From assembly GCF_009915685.1 (NCBI RefSeq), contig NZ_JAABLP010000003.1: 64,000 nucleotides of DNA; one strand, 5' to 3'. This stretch comes from Pannonibacter tanglangensis (GTDB lineage Bacteria; Pseudomonadota; Alphaproteobacteria; Rhizobiales; Stappiaceae). Below the pieces are notes generated by a model. It saw nothing but the letters and a program-made list of their open reading frames with translations. It searched no databases and had not been told where the DNA came from. Made by a program: the position numbers and the translations under genes. This document shows positions 59,174-64,000 of the stretch, piece after piece; the first letter of the stretch is position 1; each line of letters begins with the position of its first letter.

Positions 59174-60448
59174 TCAGCGGACGAGGTTGACGAGTTCCTC
59201 GAGCAGGTCGGAGCCCGCACGGAAGACCTTGGAGTTGGCGGTGTAGGCCCGCTGCGACTCGATCATCGAGGTCAGCTCTGTGGCCAGGTCGACGTTGGAA
59301 TCCTCCAGAGCCCCGACAACCACGCTGCCGAGCCCGCCCTCGCCCGGGAAGCCGACACGGATGTCGCCCGAGTTGTTGGACTGGGTGTAGATGTTGCCCG
59401 ACAGCGCCGTGAGCTTGTCCGGCGCCGGCACGTCGGCCAGCGGGATGCGGAAGATCTCGCGGCGGGCACCGTTGGAATAGACCGCGCTGAGGATCCCCTC
59501 CTCGTTGAACTCCACCGTTTCGACCGAGCTCGGCGCGTTGCCGTTGGCCTCGACCCTGGCAACCGAGAAGCCGGCCGCAAGGGAGGTCGAGCCGGACAGG
59601 TCCATGTTGAAGGTGCCGCCGTTCGGAACCGTGATGGCGATGTCCTTCGGGCTGGCGGCCGTCAGCTGGCCGGTGGTGCGGCTGTAGGTCAGGGTCTGGG
59701 TGGACAGGGCGGGACCGGTGTAGGGGAAGCCGCCGCCGGGACCTGCCTCGGCCGCGTTGTAGATCGCCACTTCCCACGTGGAGTCCGTCGCTGTCTGGGC
59801 GGTCTTGGAATAGAAGACGTCGAGTTTCACCTGGTTGCCGAGATTGTCGAACATGACGACGGAGGTCTTGGCGGAGAAGGTGGCCGTGGCGGCGTTGGCG
59901 GAGGGAAGGTTCGCCGGCGGCACGATGGTCGCCCCCTCGGGGACGTTGGTCCACAGGGTGGCCGAGCTGGTCGGCGTGGCTTCCAGCTTGTTCTGCGAGA
60001 CGTTGACATCAACCAGGCCGCCGAGCCCGTTGGCGACCGGCGTTGCCGCAACGCCGCCGGTGATCGGATAGCCCTGCAGCGTGAAGCCGGCGGTGTTGAC
60101 GAGGTAGCCTTCCTTGTCGATGACGAAGGCTCCGGCGCGGGTGAGCGACTGGGTGCCGTCCCGGTCGGCGACCACGAAGAAGCCGTTGCCGTCGATGGCA
60201 AGGTTCAGCGCGGAGGTCGTGTAGCTGAGCGATCCCTGCTGCGAGATGGCCCGCACCGTATTGGCCTGGACGCCGCCGGAATTGTAGGTGCCGGCCCCTT
60301 GCGACAGCACCATCGAGGTGAATTCGGACGCGGCGCGCTTGTAGCCCGTGGTGTTGGAGTTGGCGATGTTGTCGGCCACCGTGCCGAGCTTGCTCGACTG
60401 GGCATTCATGCCGGACACGCCGGTGCGCATTACGCCATACAGACTCAT
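59174..60448 (-). CDS. flgE: Flagellar hook protein FlgE
   Basis: The start MSLYGVMRTGVSGMNAQSSK at 60448 gives 424 residues. NIANSNTTGYKRAASEFTSM is the hook-family N-terminal motif; the hook core is at about 75-350; and EDSNVDLATELTSMIESQRA, then YTANSKVFRAGSDLL is the C-terminal motif. It is the first gene of the long minus-strand flagellar unit, whose upstream region holds an inverted repeat and a strong terminator of the preceding unit. Confidence 0.96.
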   Translation of the reverse strand: MSLYGVMRTGVSGMNAQSSKLGTVADNIANSNTTGYKRAASEFTSMVLSQGAGTYNSGGVQANTVRAISQQGSLSYTTSALNLAIDGNGFFVVADRDGTQSLTRAGAFVIDKEGYLVNTAGFTLQGYPITGGVAATPVANGLGGLVDVNVSQNKLEATPTSSATLWTNVPEGATIVPPANLPSANAATATFSAKTSVVMFDNLGNQVKLDVFYSKTAQTATDSTWEVAIYNAAEAGPGGGFPYTGPALSTQTLTYSRTTGQLTAASPKDIAITVPNGGTFNMDLSGSTSLAAGFSVARVEANGNAPSSVETVEFNEEGILSAVYSNGARREIFRIPLADVPAPDKLTALSGNIYTQSNNSGDIRVGFPGEGGLGSVVVGALEDSNVDLATELTSMIESQRAYTANSKVFRAGSDLLEELVNLVR

Positions 60449-60497
60449 GGAACGTCTCCCGTTGCCAAACCTTCTGGAGACATTCAACGCGGTCAAA

Positions 60498-60525
60498 CTT
60501 GCGCGAAGCTGTTGGTTCGCACAAG
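60498..60525. promoter_or_regulatory. Dyad upstream of flgE
   Basis: CTTGCGCGAA (60498-60507) and TTCGCACAAG (60516-60525) are inverted copies matching at nine of ten positions around 8 bases, 50 bases before the flgE start. The core CTTGCGC also occurs in the left arm of the motA-region dyad. It may be a flagellar regulator site. Confidence 0.45.
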
Positions 60526-60572
60526 CAGAGTAGAGGTCACTTTTTTAATAAAATTTTAACTTTCAAATACAG

Positions 60573-60624
60573 AAAAAGTCCTTTCCGCACGACAGACAGG
60601 ACTGCCGTGCGGAAAGGACTTTTT
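60573..60624 (-). terminator. 19-bp perfect hairpin terminator at the end of the transglycosylase gene
   Basis: AAAAAGTCCTTTCCGCACG (60573-60591) and its exact reverse complement (60606-60624) flank a 14-base loop. On the minus strand the stem runs into TTTTT, an ideal intrinsic terminator for the motB-motC-fliK-transglycosylase unit, and it would also work on the plus strand. The transglycosylase stop codon (60624-60626) touches its first base. Confidence 0.95.
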
Positions 60625-61214
60625 CAGCCACAGAATTCCCTCGCCTGCGCCGTCCACTGACCGAAGCCGCTGGCCACCATGTTGGAAATGACCTTGCAGA
60701 TGTAGCGTTTCTGGGCCGGGTTGTTGTTGGGGCCAGCATGGTAGCGGGCGACCGCCATGGTCCAGGTGCCTTGCCGGGCGTAAAGCTCGTTCAGGAAGCG
60801 CGCGGCGTAACGCACATTGGCGCGGGGTTCGAGCATGTGGGCAACCGAGCGGAACTTCTCGCCGTGGAAGTGATGGTTGATCTGCATGCAGCCGATGTCG
60901 ATCAGCTTCTTGCCACGTGCCCGGGCGGCGATCACCTCTGCCTCGGCCGACCGGGCATCGGACAGGAACTTCGGCTCGCCCTCGATGTTGAGGGCATAGG
61001 GCGAGAGCGAGTTGCGGCGGCCGGTCTCCGTCAGGCCCACCGCATAGAGGACGCCAAGCGGAATGTTGTAGGCGCGCGCGGCGGCAGCCATCTCCCTCTC
61101 GCAGATCGCCTGCCCGGCGGCGGCCCGGGCCGTGGCCGGCCCGAACCCGCCAACGGTAAGGTCACAGATAGACAACACCGCTGCGATCGCCGCGATCTTC
61201 GCCCGTGACGCCAT
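60624..61214 (-). CDS. Exported lytic transglycosylase (SLT domain)
   Basis: The start at 61214 gives 196 residues with a signal peptide (AKIAAIAAVLSICDLTVGGF) and an SLT domain: YAVGLTETGRRN with the catalytic Glu (about residue 68), IDIGCMQINHHFHG (about 113-126) and AVARYHAGPNN (about 161-171). It probably opens peptidoglycan for the rod, complementing the muramidase-less FlgJ. Its 5' end overlaps fliK by 53 bases. Two Cys near the ends may pair. Confidence 0.9.
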   Translation of the reverse strand: MASRAKIAAIAAVLSICDLTVGGFGPATARAAAGQAICEREMAAAARAYNIPLGVLYAVGLTETGRRNSLSPYALNIEGEPKFLSDARSAEAEVIAARARGKKLIDIGCMQINHHFHGEKFRSVAHMLEPRANVRYAARFLNELYARQGTWTMAVARYHAGPNNNPAQKRYICKVISNMVASGFGQWTAQAREFCG

Positions 61215-62481
61215 GACCAGGTCCTTCCGTTTCCCTCTGCCTGTCCTGCGGGCTCCGGCCGGAGCCCTCCTGCCCCTGACCCGATCCGTCGCGGGCAAAG
61301 GCTCCCTCGCGCCCGGCACCCGCATCTCCGTTCTGCGCCAGCCAGCCCGGCCCCTGCCCTTGCAGCGAGCCGTTGACCTGGAACAGCGGCCGGTCGTCGC
61401 TGGCCGCCTGGATGGTGATGCTGTCCGCCTTCTGCCCGACGGCACGCAGCATCTGGTCGAGCAGCTGCCGGTCGGTCTTCAGCAGCTCGACCGTGTCCGG
61501 GTTCTGGGCCGACAGCACGACCTCGACACTGTCGCCCATCAGCCGCAGCGCGACCTTCACGCTGCCAAGCTCCATCGGCTGCAGCTGGATCTCCAGAACC
61601 TTGACCATGGGTCCGTCAGCCCGTGCCGTGAAGGGCCCCGACACGAGCTGGCCCGGGGACGGCGGTGCGGGCGGGGGTTCGGCCAGTGCCTTGCTGATCG
61701 CCGCGCCGATCTGCTCGACCGGTGACAGGCGCAACGACGGCGCAAAATGCGTCTCCTCGCGCAGCACCCGGACCTCGCCGATCTCGGCGGTAACCGCCTG
61801 GCCAGCCCCCTGACCTGCAGGCCGGCCGGTGGCCGCATCCATGCGAACCTCTTCGGGAGCAACCGCGAAGCGGGCGAACAGGCCATCGTCATCCAGTCCG
61901 GAAAGCGCTCCGGTCGACGCAGGTGCGCCATTGGCCGGTGTCGAGCCCCCTGCCCCCTCCGCTCCGGCAGGGAGAGAGGGGGACGCGCCGGCCAGGAAGG
62001 GCAAGAGCCCGCCTGGCGGCAGACCGCCTGCGGCGGCTCCGGGGCCCGGCCCCGTTGCAGCGGCTGGGGTCGCCGGGGCGGCGCCAGCGCCGTTGCCCGG
62101 CGGGAGCGATCCGGTCAGACCGAGCATGCCGGCGAGATCCGGCATGCCCGCGTCGGCCGGCGCCTCGGACGGGCCTGCCGGCGGCTGCGCCGGCGTGACC
62201 GATGAGGTGAGCAGACGCAGCCATGCAGCCGGGTCGGAGGCCGCATCCCCCGACACCGTGCCGGGATCGACCGTCGCTGCCGGTGCCGATGCATCGGCGG
62301 CATCGGCCGCGCCGGCCTTCGGCTGGCGCTGACCGGAGGCCGTGCCGCGCTCGCGCGGTTGCGCCACGTCGCGCAGCGCCTCCTCGAAACCCGTGCCCGG
62401 ATCCTCCGCTGCCGTCTCGCTGCCGCGTGCCGACCCCAGCGGGGCCGCTGCCGCCAAGACCCCCGTCGTGCTAACCGCCAT
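61162..62481 (-). CDS. fliK: Flagellar hook-length control protein FliK (MotD)
   Basis: The 439-residue protein is Pro/Ala/Gly-rich over its first 200 residues and has the Flg_hook C-terminal domain at about 290-370 (VKVLEIQLQPMELGSVKVAL, then GDSVEVVLSAQNPDTVELLK), followed by a disordered tail. It measures hook length and signals FlhB. In Sinorhizobium the corresponding gene after motC is called motD. It overlaps motC by 11 bases. Confidence 0.88.
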   Translation of the reverse strand: MAVSTTGVLAAAAPLGSARGSETAAEDPGTGFEEALRDVAQPRERGTASGQRQPKAGAADAADASAPAATVDPGTVSGDAASDPAAWLRLLTSSVTPAQPPAGPSEAPADAGMPDLAGMLGLTGSLPPGNGAGAAPATPAAATGPGPGAAAGGLPPGGLLPFLAGASPSLPAGAEGAGGSTPANGAPASTGALSGLDDDGLFARFAVAPEEVRMDAATGRPAGQGAGQAVTAEIGEVRVLREETHFAPSLRLSPVEQIGAAISKALAEPPPAPPSPGQLVSGPFTARADGPMVKVLEIQLQPMELGSVKVALRLMGDSVEVVLSAQNPDTVELLKTDRQLLDQMLRAVGQKADSITIQAASDDRPLFQVNGSLQGQGPGWLAQNGDAGAGREGAFARDGSGQGQEGSGRSPQDRQRETEGPGHGVTGEDRGDRSGVVYL

Positions 62482-63841
62482 TCCGTCCCCCTTCCCGCGC
62501 CTGGTCCAGCATCTCGCCGGTCTCGCGCAACACGAATTCAGCCTCCCGCATCACGGGTCGCCGCCAGTCCGGATCGGCCGGCGCGTCGATCGAGGCATAG
62601 GCCCCGATGTCGCCGATGACCCCGTCCGGCGGGCTTGGCCAGTGACGGACATGGTTGAGCACGGCGTAGACGGCATCCATCAGCGCGAGGTCTTCCGGGG
62701 CGAGGGTCTTGCGATCGATCGACCACAGCAGTTCGCGGGTGGCCATCACATCGGCCGGGGCCAGCGACGAGGCGGCCGTGTAGAGCCGCAGGCGGACCTC
62801 ATCCGGCGAGCCCTCCGCCACAAGCGGGCGGGTCCGCCCGGCCGCCATGCGGGCGATCTCGAGATTGCCCGACACCACCGCCTGGCGGGTCACGGCCATG
62901 TAGTACTGACGGCGGACAGGCACCTCGAACTCGGCCAGCAGGCCTTCGAGCAGGACGAAGCGTCGCTGATCGAGACCGAAGCCCAGCCCTTCCAGCGCCA
63001 TGCCGAAGCGACGCTGGAAGTCGCCAGCATAGATCGAGCCCTTGAAGCGGCGAAGATACCGGATCGACAGGCTCTGGAAGCGGTCGATCTCGCCGAGCTT
63101 GCCGGCCAGGAACACCTCGCGCCGCAGCGCCGCCTCCTCGACCAGCGTGCCGGGCATGAGCAGGCGCGCGATGCCGAGGAGCCGCAGGGCCTCCTGCGGC
63201 TGGCCGGCCACCTCCAGTGCCGCCCGAACCAGCGCGACCTGGCCACCGAGATTGGGCGGCAGGTCCATCGGGTCGAACCGCGACAGCCGCCGGCGGGCCT
63301 CTTCCGCGTTGCCGTCGACATAGGCCAGGGCCCCGCGCAGCAGGTCATCCTCCACGGCGGGCGGCGGGGTCAGCGCGATGAGGTGCCGCACCACTTTCGG
63401 GTTGCCGCCGCTCAGGAGATAGATCACCGCAGCCCGGGCATTGCGCTGGTCGGCCCAGGTCTCCGGCGGGGCCGACAGGAACGCGTCCTGCATGCGCCCG
63501 AGCAGTGCCCGCTGGGCCACATGCGCCCGCGCATCGCCCTGGGCGACCTCCCCCTGCAGCGCCTGCAGCGTGCGCACCAGCTCGAACGGCTGGATGCCGC
63601 TCACGGGAACTGCAGGGACCGGAACCGGTCCCGAGGGAACCGCAGGCAGCGGCACGGCGCCCGGCAGCGGCTCGCCGCCCAGGGGGCCTCCCGCCGGCGT
63701 TTCTGCCAAGGCGGTGACCGGTGTGTTGTCCGGTGCCGCGCGCTCCGGTGCGGTCACACCGGCCCCGCTCCACAGGCTGCCAGCCAGGAGAAGCGCGGAA
63801 GCAGAGCACCATGTGCGTCGCCGGGTCATGCGCCGGGTCAT
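62471..63841 (-). CDS. motC: Chemotaxis/motility protein MotC
   Basis: The 456-residue protein has an N-terminal signal peptide (WCSASALLLAGSLWSGAGVT) and a Pro-rich linker (40-80), then a helical-repeat domain (FELVRTLQALQGEVAQGDAR to the end) as in rhizobial MotC, a periplasmic partner of MotB. The start overlaps the motB stop by four bases. Two near-identical codon blocks at the start (MTRRMTRR) offer a second ATG four codons in. Confidence 0.9.
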   Translation of the reverse strand: MTRRMTRRRTWCSASALLLAGSLWSGAGVTAPERAAPDNTPVTALAETPAGGPLGGEPLPGAVPLPAVPSGPVPVPAVPVSGIQPFELVRTLQALQGEVAQGDARAHVAQRALLGRMQDAFLSAPPETWADQRNARAAVIYLLSGGNPKVVRHLIALTPPPAVEDDLLRGALAYVDGNAEEARRRLSRFDPMDLPPNLGGQVALVRAALEVAGQPQEALRLLGIARLLMPGTLVEEAALRREVFLAGKLGEIDRFQSLSIRYLRRFKGSIYAGDFQRRFGMALEGLGFGLDQRRFVLLEGLLAEFEVPVRRQYYMAVTRQAVVSGNLEIARMAAGRTRPLVAEGSPDEVRLRLYTAASSLAPADVMATRELLWSIDRKTLAPEDLALMDAVYAVLNHVRHWPSPPDGVIGDIGAYASIDAPADPDWRRPVMREAEFVLRETGEMLDQAREGGRNGG

Positions 63842-64000
63842 GCGTTGTCCTCCAGGATGAAGATCTCGATGCGGCGATTGGACGGCGCCAGCGGATCCTC
63901 CGGCCGCTTGAGATCGCGGTCGGCATAGCCCTCGACACGGTCGATGCGTTCGGCGGCGACGCCGCCGCGCACCAGCATGTACAGCGCCATGTGCGCCCGG
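63838..64000 (-). CDS. motB: MotB, C-terminal part only (runs off the window)
   Basis: The frame entering at 64000 encodes about 53 residues ending in GYADRDLKRPEDPLAPSNRR, then IEIFILEDNA, the end of an OmpA-like peptidoglycan-binding domain (the NRRIEI motif). Followed by motC, this is the stator protein MotB. The transmembrane helix and the proton-carrying Asp are outside the window. The stop overlaps the motC start. Confidence 0.88.
   Translation of the reverse strand, partial: RAHMALYMLVRGGVAAERIDRVEGYADRDLKRPEDPLAPSNRRIEIFILEDNA

Overview
The window is a GC-rich alphaproteobacterial chromosome segment. The flagellar gene set (motB-motC-fliK/motD, flaF-flbT, a DUF1217 protein, the FtcR/Rem-type regulator) points to Hyphomicrobiales (Rhizobiales). 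The two bacteriochlorophyll genes (bchE, bchJ) suggest a phototrophic or formerly phototrophic lineage, perhaps Stappiaceae-like; that family placement is inference. No rRNA or tRNA gene was recognised.

Left edge (1-3.6 kb), accessory DNA: a type I-F CRISPR array of 21 repeats that runs off the left edge (no cas gene is in view), followed by the 3' remains of a large serine recombinase locus cut by a decayed IS3-family element, which abuts a decayed IS481-family element.

3.6-11.2 kb: a compact leftward operon of little-studied genes (DUF5519 protein, isochorismatase-fold hydrolase, small membrane protein, Tat-exported protein, Ig-like protein). Opposite it is a rightward operon of membrane protein, YCII/DGPF protein and an ECF42-type sigma factor. 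Two overlapping AraC-type genes follow, the second without a DNA-binding domain.

11.2-21.4 kb: bchE and bchJ behind a promoter with an FNR box and a TGT-N12-ACA (PpsR/CrtJ-type) site, then NADP-isocitrate dehydrogenase, a TetR gene divergent from a small conserved gene, an exported LVIVD-repeat protein, a glucarate-dehydratase-like enolase and a LysR regulator.

21.4-30 kb: a cystathionine beta-lyase-like enzyme, an AraC regulator and a rightward run of YcaC-like hydrolase, XapX protein, amidohydrolase, MFS exporter, chloroperoxidase-like hydrolase and pirin. It looks like an inducible detoxification or catabolic cassette whose substrate is unknown.

30-37.1 kb: the aerobic cobalamin ring-contraction genes cobF-G-H-I-J-L-M, translationally coupled on the minus strand, with cobK embedded on the plus strand and overlapping both neighbours. 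37.3-38.8 kb: arsR-arsC-aqpS arsenic resistance.

39-64 kb: flagellar genes in four blocks: ftcR; fliI-hyp-flgF-DUF1217 (minus), divergent from motA-fliM-DUF6468-fliN-fliG-flhB-hyp (plus, ending at a clear terminator); a thirteen-gene minus-strand unit flgE-flgK-flgL-flaF-flbT-flgD-fliQ-flhA-fliR plus four small flagellar genes, bounded by terminators on both sides; and motB(partial)-motC-fliK-lytic transglycosylase at the right edge. Intergenic regions repeatedly carry short tandem repeats, notably CGGNN pentamers.
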